NCBI GenBank assembly: GCA_022701365.1
Contig: JAKUHH010000025.1
Coordinates: 124,001 to 188,000, forward strand
Origin: Mycocentrospora acerina
Lineage: Eukaryota > Ascomycota > Dothideomycetes > Pleosporales
DNA: 64,000 bases
Reading direction: 5' to 3'
This document shows, one piece after another, positions 21,874-31,988 of the stretch. The translations under genes and the position numbers were made by a program. Numbering within the stretch: the stretch's first letter is position 1; each line of letters begins with the position of its first letter. The notes beneath the pieces were generated by a model. That model made no database searches and was not told where the DNA came from. It was given only the letters and a program-made list of their open reading frames with translations.

Positions 21874-23840
21874 ATGATCCAGCCCGGCTTGGAGCGCATC
21901 TCCCAGCTCGTCAAGAACGTGCACTATCCGTGGAAGTCGATCCACGTCGCCGGCACCAATGGAAAGGGCTCCATATGCCACTATGCATCGTCCCTGCTCA
22001 CCCACAGGCGCGTCCGCTGCGGCAAATTCACGTCTCCACATCTGGTCGACAGGTACGCGCCCTGTCACGTGCCCGCCTCGCTCCTCTCGTTGACCCGTGC
22101 AGGTGGGACTGTATCTCCATCGACAACAAGGCCGTCGACGAGGCGTTGTTCCGCGAGATAGAAAATCACTACATTCAACTGGACCAGAGGAACAAGATCA
22201 ATGCCTCTTCCTTTGAAATCCTGACTGCCACTGCTTTCCACATCTTCAACCACGAGAGGGTCCAACTCGGCGTCATCGAGGTGGGCATGGGCGGCAGGCT
22301 CGATGCCACAAATATACTAAATAACCAGGCCGTGTCCGTCATTTCCAAGATAGCCCGAGACCACCAAGGCTTCCTAGGGGATACTCTCGAGGAAATAGCC
22401 GGCCACAAAGCAGGAATACTCAAACCAGGTGTGCCATTCATCGTCAATCCAGCAAACGAGCAAAATGTTCACAGTGTCATTGACGCATATGCAAGAGAGA
22501 TTGGGGCTGGACCACGTATCACTGGCTGGACCCAGAAGCAGAGCGAGGAGCTGAGGGAGAGCCGAAGTTGGGAGCTTTTCATCAGGAAACTAAAACCATA
22601 CCAGCAAGACAATGCAGCCTTGGCTTTCATTGCAACGCTGACAGCACTGGAGAGCGTGGGCCGACCTACAAGCGTCGCCACACTTAGCAGATCGTTGTCG
22701 GCGTTTCAGCCAAATCCAGGACGCTGTCATTCAGTCAATGTTCAACCAGTTTTCGGTGCACCAGATGAACCAAAGGAGCAAAGAAGATATATCACTGTAG
22801 ATGGGGCACATAACCCAGATGCGGCCATTGCACTAAACTCACATATGAAGGTTGAACGAAACTATGACATTGATGGCGAACGACCCGTTACGTGGGTGCT
22901 TGCCATGACTGAAGGAAAAGACGCTCATGAATATCTTCGGATCATACTGCGGCCAGGGGACAACGTCGTCACAACAACGTTTGGCCCTGTCGACGGCATG
23001 CCTTGGGTGAAACCGATGGACCCCAAGGAACTTCTTGATATCGCACTGTCTGTGCAGCCAGGTATCACTGGTGTGCACATGCCTTTGAGTGGCCCCCTGC
23101 GAGCGTTGATTACCGCCAGATACCTCGCCCTAGATGGACATCCCATAGTCCTAACTGGAAGTCTGTATCTTGTTGGCGACTTTTATCGTGAATTACGACC
23201 CCGTCAGAGCGAGGAATGGTGGACTGACGAGTCAAAGGAACTCGATAGAGCGCACTTTCGAGAAATGCATGAGGAAGAGCGTGTCCGAGCCTTTCGAGCA
23301 CTAGGTGGTAACATAACCACACGCTACCGTGACAGTCCAACCGCTGCAGAAAAAAGGGAAGAAGAGAAGCAGAAGATACGAGACGAAATCGATCGTCTAG
23401 ATCGCGAGGTGGAACGTCTTGAGATGGAAGAAGCACGCCTCTCACGACCAGAATCATCTGGGAATGATGTTCTTGATTCCCCGCTTTCTGTCTCTCCTCC
23501 GCCAGAGCAGAGCAGCGAGGCGGCCTCAAAACGCAAGACCCCCAAGAAGGCCAAAAAATCACAAAAGAAGTCCAATAGCAGTTCTCCAAGCTCTGACACA
23601 ACATCGTCCGGGGACAAATCTAGTCCGAGAATCTCCAAGCATTTCGCCGAAGTAGACAGCAGCGAGCAAGGTAAAGCAAGGAGAAGCTCATGGAATGCAT
23701 CCACACCAATCGATAGTGATAGCACCGAATCTCAGAATGGCGTCAAGATCCACATGCATTACGCGCGGTTAGGAGAGGGCGACAGGGCAGATGGAAACCC
23801 CAAGAGACAGAGGTTAAGGAAGAGCAGCGAGAAGAAGTGA
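21874..23840 (+). CDS. FOL3: dihydrofolate synthase (Fol3-type Mur ligase) with long C-terminal tail
   Basis: Two exons, 21874..22052 and 22103..23840 (intron 50 nt, GTACGC ... GTGCAG), 638 aa. The Mur-ligase P-loop is HVAGTNGKGSICHYASS (residues about 27-43), followed by GKFTSPHLVDRWDCISIDNK, the VIEVGMGGRLDATNIL metal-binding stretch, HPD-like VDGAHNPDAA, and the ending VLTGSLYLVGDFYREL. This family adds glutamate to dihydropteroate, making dihydrofolate in de novo folate synthesis. SPHLV and the short N-terminus point to Fol3 rather than the longer folylpolyglutamate synthase Met7. Yeast Fol3 is about 427 aa. Here roughly 190 extra residues follow: a charged coiled-coil-like segment and a Ser/Lys/Pro-rich disordered tail. 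The ATG at 21874 was chosen because family members start directly before GLxRI. Confidence 0.88.
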
Positions 23841-25757
23841 AAGAAGCGAAAGAGCCGAGAAGAGACGGGAAGCAAGAACGGAAACGTATAGTATCGCCAC
23901 ACCCAGAGAACTAGTTGTGCAAAGAGAAAAAAAATACTACAAATCTTTTTAATGCAACAACCGACCCAAATTTTGTAGAGTTGAATCAAACACACACACA
24001 CACCCTACCCCCTTCCAACGCTTCTCAAACACGCCGCCTCGCACCCTCATCCAGACATTCACTCACTGCAACCCACGCTTTTCCCTCCTTCTTGCCTCTT
24101 CGAGATCATAGTCACGATAGTCACCCGGAGATTTACTGCTGCAACCCACCTTTTTCACCGTACTTTCCTCTTTGGGGTGGGGGGGAAAGGGACCACCATT
24201 TAATTTAGGAAGAAAAAGCGTAGCGTAGCGTGGCGTAGGCGCTGGCCGGGAAGAGATTCAGTCGTAGAAAATATACCGTACCTCGGCGCGCGTGCGCGCG
24301 TGAGCAAGGGGACGGGTATTGCGGCGCGCGCAAATGAAGGGAGACTAGGGTTTGGGTAGGGTAGGGTAGGGGCTAGGCTGGCTTGCTTGTCTTAGCCTGG
24401 GCGTGACTTTTGTCAGTGAGACACGCTTTGACGGTGGCGGACAGGCACGTAGTGCACAGTAGTTTTGTGTCATGCGATCAAGGCGAACCGTGGTTGCGGT
24501 GCTGTGATGGATGGTTTTGGGGACAAGTTGCTGGATTGGGGTTGAGGGGATGGAGATTTGGGGGGGGGGAAATTTGCATGTTTGGAACGCTCGTCGTGTG
24601 GGGATGGCTACCTAGGTACACATGCATGTCATTGGCATGTCAATGTATGGGATGGGGTGATGGACGTAGACGGAACGTTGGAAAAAGAAAATATTACCCG
24701 TCGGGACGTACCTAATTGGTTCTATTCCATTTGGTTGAGCGGTTTTTTTTTAAAAAAAATCAAGCGTTGTCTTTCAACCCGTTTTTCTTTTCTTCTTCTT
24801 TTCTGGAACGTTGCGGCCCTGCGTCGACGAAAAAAAAAAAGAAGAGCGGGAGTGAATCCTAAAGGGAACATGTTTACCTAGTTCAAACATGCACACACCC
24901 ATCCATCCATTCAAACAAACTTTGACAACACAATACCTTGTGTAAGAAAAAAGAAAAATTCACACTTGACCGTTCTATTTTCTGCTCTTCTTTCCAAAAA
25001 CAACAACAACAATAACAGCAACAGCATTCTACTTGCCCATTTTCAATTTTCCCAAATCCTCGTTGCTTGCCCTGTTCCAGAACACTAACTAGCCACGTTC
25101 TAGCCCACCCATGAAATAATTTCCCCCCGAACCATGGTTCACCAACCTTTTAGCGCCTCCACGCCAGAGAGTCACCGCATATGCACACACCGCACATGTC
25201 ACTTGGGAAATTGCATGGCGAGACTAGCTAATCCGGATATTTTTCACTGCGTTCGATGGAATCGTGGGAGATTTCCTGTTTGGGCGGGTTTAGGGGTGCG
25301 GGAAGGGGGAGGAGAAGGGGTTGGTGGTGAGACGGTGTAGGTCGAAGAACGGTAGCGGTTGTGGTCGGGGGGAAAACGGTGGAGATTTAAGGTTGGCGGT
25401 GAGGACGAGGGCGCGGAGCTGGGAGGCGGAGAGTGGGTTGTTTTGGGACTGGAGAGCAGAGATGGGAACCGTGGTTGGAGTGCTGGGATCGATGGTTTTG
25501 GAGGAGAGTTGCCGGGTTGGGAAGGGGACGGTGAGTGACGGTGGGTAGTGGGTGGAGTGGAGTGGAGTGTATGTGGATTGTGATGAAGTATTGGAAGTTT
25601 GCTAGTAAGGTGGATGTGGGTCGTGGATGAGGGGCGTTGTGTTGTGGTCGTCAATAGTTCTGCAAGTGTACCTACTTCACTGCTCGAACCTTTGCCTTGG
25701 CTCCTCTCCAAAGAGACTCCTCGCCCCATAGCCCCCTTTCCTACCCTTGTCTCCTCT
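23841..25757. other. 1.9 kb intergenic between convergent genes, with G-rich and GC-alternating tracts
   Basis: The region lies between the 3' ends of the FOL3-like gene (plus) and the DUF1857 gene (minus). It contains (CA)n at 23991-24003, an alternating GC tract at 24286-24302, a G-quadruplex-type run at 24348-24372, poly-A and poly-T runs and pyrimidine-rich segments. No protein gene is supported. The long Pro/Ser-rich minus frame at 25244-25792 is low complexity and overlaps the last exon of the DUF1857 gene. Confidence 0.45.
24348..24372 (+). repeat. G-quadruplex motif, telomere-like short repeats
   Basis: Five G-tracts with loops of two or three bases: GGG-TTT-GGG-TA-GGG-TA-GGG-TA-GGGG. 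This satisfies the usual G3+N1-7 quadruplex rule and resembles degenerate TTAGGG/TAGGG telomere repeats. Confidence 0.7.
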
Positions 25758-26435
25758 TCACTTTCCATCAACAACCATCTTCCGGATCGCATTGATGCTC
25801 ATCTCCACAGCATTCTTTGCCATCTACGCACAGTCAGCAACCTTCCCCTTAGCTTCTTCATTCCAACATGCACTACTCACACCCTTGAGTTTCTTTACTT
25901 GCTCCTCCGCCTCTGGTGTCCCCTCTTTCAAATGTGGAAACTTGTACTGAAACGTGTACGTCAAAGACAAATCTTTGTCCTCTCCCGACGCCCCGTCGGA
26001 GATGATATTTCGAACATGCGATCCATCTTCCTGCTCAAAATCATGCTGCAACCCCCACATTAGCCCCGATGCTCACATATTCACTAACCCCCGACCTCTA
26101 TTTCCTCCTATACTATACCATGCCATGCCATATCATAGCATACTCCAATTTATGCAATGGGACGTACAAGGTAAAAGACATACCCAGCTAGGCCAGTAAC
26201 TCCTCACCCACTCTCTAGCCTCTCTCTTCGGCCCCGCCCCCTCCTTGAACTTGACATCCCTCACCACCAATCCGTCTTTTTCCTCGACCACCACGCACGA
26301 ATCAATCACAGGGATAAACTCCTGAGGGTAGCGGACTTTGCGCTCCAAGCCAGCGTAGACTTGCGCGGTAGTCAGGACGGGCGAGGCACCCGAGGGGTTA
26401 ATGGGTGCTGTGTAGGCGATGTGAATGTTCACCAT
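25758..26435 (-). CDS. DUF1857 family protein (SRPBCC-like fold)
   Basis: Three exons, 26184..26435, 25881..26045 and 25758..25823; introns of 138 and 57 nt; 160 aa. The start MVNIHIAYTAPINPSGASPV and the following LTTAQVYAGLERKVRYPQEF match what I remember of the fungal/bacterial DUF1857 family, as do HDFEQEDGSHVRNIISDG and the final helix MAKNAVEMSINAIRKMVVDG. The family has a START/Bet v1-like (SRPBCC) fold and unknown function, probably binding a small hydrophobic ligand in the cytosol. The last exon is only 22 codons; without it the second exon would read into a short unrelated tail. The first intron boundary (TGG|GTATGT) leaves a slightly unusual YWPSW segment, so that donor is the least certain joint. 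Confidence 0.8.
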
Positions 26436-27191
26436 TTTGAGTAGTGTTCTGATGGGGAGAGGGTGAATGTCAACTAGATTAGAAGACGAGGGGTGGTGTT
26501 GCAGTCTGTTGTAAGGGGATGTGGGGTAAATTATACGGTTGCGCAAGGCACTGACGTCAATGTATGCAAGAGGGAAGGGAAGACGAGATGGAAATGAGGC
26601 AAGGTAGTAGCTGCGGCGTCTGCAGGTGAGACTCGATCTCTAAGCGTTGAATACATGTATACACGGGTCACTATCACTTTGCCTTGTTTGGCATGGGTAT
26701 GTCCAATGGAGCGACTACCTGCCAGTTATCTACTTGCTAGGGTGGGTCGTCGGCTCCACGGCCTCCGAACTGCGTCTTACTCTGGCTTATGGACTTAGGA
26801 GATCGTACGCGCCGGCGTTCGGTATTCGGCATTATCTTCAGACAGCTTTGTAATCTATCCGTGTTTTTGTTTTCAGTCAGTGGAAAGCTTGGAAGGCAAT
26901 ACAACTAACTGTAGAGTCGGAATCTGCGCTGTGCAGAAATCAATCATGTAAGCCTCTGCAATCATCATGCAAAGCAACGTCGTTCACAAGTCACAACACA
27001 ATGATTCGCAAGACAAAACAATGGAGCAAGTTGAAGTAATCCAACATGGCGGGCATGAACTGTCATTCAGGTATCATTTCACCAGCCTTTCGCTGCTTCT
27101 GTCCTTGCGCTACTCAGCAACCCGCCGGAACGCCATGTTTTTGCTATGCACTGTATTCCTCTACTCGTCACAAGCCAGACCACACATGCAT
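26436..27191. other. intergenic, no gene seen
   Basis: About 0.75 kb between the DUF1857 start and the eL31 stop, both on the minus strand. It should contain the DUF1857 promoter and the eL31 3' UTR. No other feature was recognised. Confidence 0.45.
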
Positions 27192-27839
27192 CTACTGGTC
27201 CTCAACGACCTGGGTGTGCAGACCCTTGGGGTCCTTGACGTTGACGGCCTGGACGTACGAGTACAGCTTCTCCTTGGCGCCCTCCTCGTCGTTACGCTTA
27301 CGCGAGATGCGGACACGGAGACGGTATGGGACACCCTTGATGCCGGCTTCCCAGACCTTCTTGTTGAGCTGGGGGTCGAGGCGGACATCCTTGGTGGTCT
27401 GGACGAGAAGTTAGCCATCGATTTTGATTAAGTGGTCAAGACTGGCCAGGGTGCACGCTATGCCGCGTGCCATACGCCCAGTCCATTACAGCAGGGTGTG
27501 CACATACCATAGCCTTCTCAGCGAAAGCCTTGATCTCCTTGATGGCGCGGGGAGCCCTCTTCTTGAAGCTGACACCGTGAACCTATTCACCCCGTATTAG
27601 CCCAATGTTCGCCTTCAGTCTTCCGCCCGATACCCGCACAGCCGGCGACGGGCGAGAGAGACAGCGCGATCGGTCTGCTCAGACGCCCACCTCCGACTGT
27701 GCAAGCCATCGATGGACTTCACAAAACTGAATCAACATACGCGCTTGTGGAGGTGGATCGTGTATTCGCGGGCGACGACGTCGGCGATGGCGCTGCGGCC
27801 GGTCTTGCCGGCGGGCTTCTTGGTCTGGGCCTTGGACAT
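27192..27839 (-). CDS. RPL31: 60S ribosomal protein eL31
   Basis: Three exons, 27741..27839, 27508..27582 and 27192..27398, giving 126 aa; introns of 158 and 109 nt, both phase 0. The protein begins MSKAQTKKPAGKTGRSA, continues VAREYTIHLHKR, VHGVSFKKRAPRAIKEIKAF, and contains the family signature VPYRLRVRISRKRNDEEGAK followed by KLYSYVQAVNVKDPKGLHTQ. eL31 sits at the exit tunnel of the large ribosomal subunit. Length equals that of other fungal eL31 proteins. Codon use is strongly biased to C-ending codons, as expected for a highly expressed gene. Confidence 0.97.
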
Positions 27840-28431
27840 TTCTGTGATGTTGAAGTCAGCGGTTGCTCGACGAGGGCGCACAGGGCGCAGAAGCGAGGGA
27901 TGCGATAGTCGGCAGAGCGCAATTGTTCGCTACGGCGACCATCGATCAGGGCGACGTACTGGCAGAGTTCCGGTCTGTGGGTTAGTCGACGGAGGGATTG
28001 ATGTACGGCGTGAAGTTCAAAGTTCGTCGAGGGCTCAAAATCCGGTGGGGAGAGTTCGCTTAGCTGACTAGCGCGTCACGTGCGCAGAAGGTTTCCCCTC
28101 TCAACACCATATCCAACACAAGAAGATGAACAGACATTGCAGCTTGTGATGTGCAGACAGTGTATATATATGCATAATGAGGTGCTCTTGAGATGATTCG
28201 AGTGCTGCATAAATTCACAAAGTTTCATATTCTAACAAGTTCAACAACAAAGAAAATTCATTCAAGCATTGTGCTAGGTAGTCTTACACCCTCTAGGAAT
28301 AGGAGGACAAAGATGTATCCGACTTTTCCAGTTGTACCCTAATTGATGCTCTTTCCGAGATAAACACCCCCGGTTCCAATGCCTACTCGATGAACACCTT
28401 TTACCATGACCGAAACGCCTTCATTTCCATA
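27840..28431. other. intergenic, eL31 promoter side
   Basis: The 0.59 kb upstream of the eL31 start contains its promoter and the 3' flank of the RING-finger gene. No specific ribosomal-protein promoter element was identified with confidence. Confidence 0.4.
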
Positions 28432-30815
28432 CTATCGATGCCCAGGCAAATCAAGCCCCCAATGTCCAGCATCTGCATCCCCTTCGTCTTCATCTTCTTC
28501 TTCCTCAGCAGCACTCTCGTCACTGCTACTGTCATCCTCTTCCTCTTCCTCTTCATCACCAGTAGGAACATGATCAACCCAAGACTGCATTTCCTCATGT
28601 GCATGATCCCCAGATAGATCCAGCTCAGGGATGTCTTCCATGGCAGGATTCAAATCATTTCGAAAGCGTGCTAACGACTGTGTGAACCGTTCTAGGACGT
28701 ACTGAGGGAGCGACGGCTCCTTGACTGTTGTACCATCCGTAGCCTGTCGTTCTCTGCGATCATCATCCCCAAGATCAATAAACGGTACGTCCTCTGCACG
28801 AACCTCCCCTGTAGGATTGAGATATGCGTCAAACGACCTGCGGACGCGATCGAGTAATTGTTGCGTGTCTAGCATATTTGGAAACTGCGGGAGTTGTGGC
28901 AGAGAAGGGAACTGTGGCATTTGCGGCATGCGTGGCCGTCCTGCAGTAAACTGAGGCAATTGAGGCATCTGCAATATGCGTGGTCGCCCTGGAAATTGCG
29001 GCATCTGGAAAGGGAACGAGGGGAGCTGGCCGGGTAGCCATGTCTCTTCTGGCTCGTCGGGTTGGAAGTAGTACCGAGGCGAACGCAGTGGCTGGTTGGT
29101 GGGTGAGCTCACACTGACAGGCGATCGCGACCCTGCGTCTGCATCGGCGCTCAAGATTGCGTTGGCAGCCTCCTCGCTCTCGGGTCCGTTGAGGATTCTC
29201 AGCTCGTTTGTGTTGTAAGAATCACATGTACTGCATTGATTTCCAAGCCAGTGATATTTTACTGACGACCTTGCAGAGCAATCGTTGCACTGGACAATCG
29301 CTCTTGTGTTTTCGAATTGTTCTGGCATTGGCTGAGACTCGATGGCTTGAGTTAGTTTCTGCCATTGCAAGTCCATGGATACCGCGCTCTTTTTGCACAA
29401 GGGACATTTATATGCAGTCTCCATGTAAAGATTGTAGCAACCTTTGTGCAAGTAGTGTCCGCAAGGCATAGATACCACAGCGGTGGATGAAGTGAATAGA
29501 TAATCGCCGCAGATGGGACAGTTCGAATCAGTCGCGCGTGGGAGACACTTGTGAGAGGTGGCGTGGCTTATAGATATGCATACGTTGCAGTTCTAGTACA
29601 CATTAAATGGGAGTCCCAAACACAAGCAAACTTACTTACCTTGCAATGCGAGTAGTCTTTCCCCAGACCCTCGCCTCTCCTACAAATGCCGCAATCCGGG
29701 CAGTGATATATTTTCTTTTTGCTGTTATTGTCCCACAGCTTGCAGATGTCGCAATAGTAACATGCTGCTTGCGTCCCACAGTTGGTACAGTGCTCAGCCG
29801 CGCCTTGAGGTGTTCCACATGCCATACAGAGCATGTTCTGTGTTCTCTTTCTGTCTAGATTGTGTGTTTCTTCTGCGTCATGACAATGTCGACATGTGTA
29901 CCAATGTCGGCATTCGTAGCATTGCACTTTCACATTCCGCTTGTAATGTTGACAGCCCAACACACGTTCTCCATCCACGATCTCATCCTCCTCTTCGTCG
30001 CCGTGTTCTGCATGTCCATGCTCGACGCCAGGTCTATACGTTGGAGTAGTATCACCGGGTCGTAGATTGTACGGGTTCTCTGTATCAACATCGAATAAAG
30101 TAGAGTTGGGCGACGAGGCATTGACGTCTGAGTAGATAGACTGGCCAGAAGTCGGCGTATACGGACGCTCGTAGAAACTACTTGGTGACGTTGGGCGCAT
30201 AGAATTGTATCGCTCCGTCATGAGATCGTGAACCATTCGTGCGCGCTCATGGTCAGCAACCTTCAGGTCTCGAATTTGGTGGATGCGCGCCCGGAAATGC
30301 GCCATGCCATCATCCGCCGGCAGGGACTCAGACATGCCGACCGCATTCTGGCCAGCGATAAGACTCGCCCCCGCGCTCTGTATCACGGGTGTCGCGGGGG
30401 CACTCGATACCGGCTGTTCAGTGTCGAGTCGATGGAACTGACGTTCGATTGTGTGAGTACGAGACGGGTTCGACGACATGCCTGCGTCGACTGGGATATT
30501 CATTGGTGCTATCGTTGACGAGCCCAATTCGCCTTCCTCTTCCATCACAACATCGTGCGGCTGATGACTAAACGATGAGTATTGTCGGAATCGATGGGCT
30601 AGAACAGTAGGCCTGCCCTCGATCGTCGGAGGAGCGTCTTCGACATGTGGTGTTGTGGCATTGGCATTCGCATCTGTGCGATCTGAATGGTCGCTTTCAC
30701 GTGAAAGACGATGTTGAGCGATGTTGTCATTGACCGCTTCTGGCAATGCAGTGCCAGACCAACGACGTGTGTGCCGGACCACGGGATCAATAATAAAAGA
30801 AGAGATCAGACTCAT
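28432..30815 (-). CDS. CHY-zinc-finger / RING E3 ubiquitin ligase (Pirh2/RCHY1-type)
   Basis: Two exons, 29640..30815 and 28432..29592, with a 47-nt intron (GTAAGT ... CTAG); 778 aa from ATG 30815. Residues 1-270 are disordered. Then follows the CHY zinc finger (ILGCQHYKRNVKVQCYEC..., CRHCHDAEETHNLDRKRT, CMACGTP, CTNCGTQAACYYCDICKLWD), the CTCHY domain (YHCPDCGICRRGEGLGKDYS through HCKNCNVCIS), and a C3H2C3-type RING (CPICGDYLFTS..., MPCGHYLHKGCY, YKCPLCKKS). A zinc ribbon (CNDCSARS..., QCSTCDSY) completes the Pirh2 architecture. Human RCHY1 is only 261 aa; the extra length is disordered: the N-terminus, a Met-Pro-Gln-Phe-Pro repeat region, and a very acidic Glu/Asp tail. The intron falls inside the CTCHY domain. 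Expected role: ubiquitin transfer to substrate proteins; substrates unknown. Confidence 0.93.
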
Positions 30816-31988
30816 CGTGTCATAGTTCACACAGTAAGGAGAGGAAGGTTAGGGGAGGAGACATTGTCACAAAGCGCTTGCGAAGCCTCCAGACGCTGCT
30901 TGTACCATGTGATACAGCTCTAGCCACAGTCACTTGCCACGGAAGTGGTCCAAACGCGCCTTGTGTCGATTCCGACTCTCTCACGATGATCTCGCAAGCG
31001 TCGCCGAAATAGGCATGACAGATATTTCTGACAAAGAATCGGAACAGCATCTTGGATAAGTGCACGTTGAGGCCATCAGGCGACACATGCTACTTAGCTA
31101 CCACATAAAACAGAAGCTATTCTGCACACCGCAAACGCGCATGGACATTAACCAACACACCAATACTAGTCGAAGAACGTAGACGCCCCAAGATGGCAAT
31201 TCTACTGAAAAGTATCGATTGCAGTACGAAATCCCCGGTTACAAGTCTAAACGACGCAGCGTCGTTCCGTTCTGAACCATGGTCGTATAGCAGAGCGAGT
31301 CAGATTCTCACACTATTTTTACCATGCTCATCTCGCAAGCTCCCCCCAACCCCCTTACCCACACAATGTCCAAAACAGGCAGTTTCTTAGAGAAACATTG
31401 ATTGCAGCTGAGAAACTCTGGTTGCAAAAGAAAGGAACATGAAGCCATGTTCGTTAACACGAGCGCCTCTTCCTGTCAGAGCCGTCAAAGCGTCGTGGCT
31501 CGGTGAAGCAATGTGGAAGGAAGCTAGGCTACCCCTGACTACGACTACGACTACGACTACAACTACGACTATGACCACAAACTACAGCTTATCTCGAAGG
31601 AACGCGATGGCTTTCTCCAACTGAGACAGTATTCAAGTAACTAGAAATGGTGGTTTGGACAGAACAGTTGCTCACGTATTTAACTACTGAATGCAGTATA
31701 TTCTAGCAAAATTTGCATGATATCCCTGACACATCGTCCAATTAACGCCTCAAATGCAAGAAATCTGCATATGCACCAAATAGCAAATTCTGGGCCATGA
31801 AAGAAAGAAGATGCCATCATCAGAATCGTGATGCGCAAAAGAAAACAAAGCCTCGCCAGAGAGAACTTTTTAATGCCGCAGAAGAAGCAATCCGTAGACG
31901 TGGGTAAATATCAACGCCTCCGACCGACAATGCTAGATGCTGAATGCTACGCTAAAGCAACCCGTGTACTGAACACCCAAGGACTAGT
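30816..31988. other. intergenic with a CGACTA microsatellite
   Basis: The 1.2 kb between two minus-strand genes carries the promoter of the RING gene and the 3' flank of the C2H2 gene. A perfect-to-imperfect (ACGACT)n/(ACTACG)n microsatellite occurs at about 31537-31577. No gene was recognised. Confidence 0.5.
31537..31577. repeat. (CTACGA)n microsatellite
   Basis: Repeated ACTACGACTACGACTACG units over about 40 bp, one unit altered to ACTACAACTACG. Confidence 0.85.

Noticed and set aside
25244..25792. 182-codon Pro/Ser/Thr-rich minus-strand frame
   Set aside because: Low complexity, overlaps the terminal exon of the DUF1857 gene in another frame.
27583..27740. snoRNA in the first eL31 intron
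   Set aside because: No convincing C box (RTGATGA) with paired D box was found.
27699..28071. Plus-strand frames opposite eL31 exon 1
   Set aside because: Antisense shadows of a biased-codon ribosomal gene.
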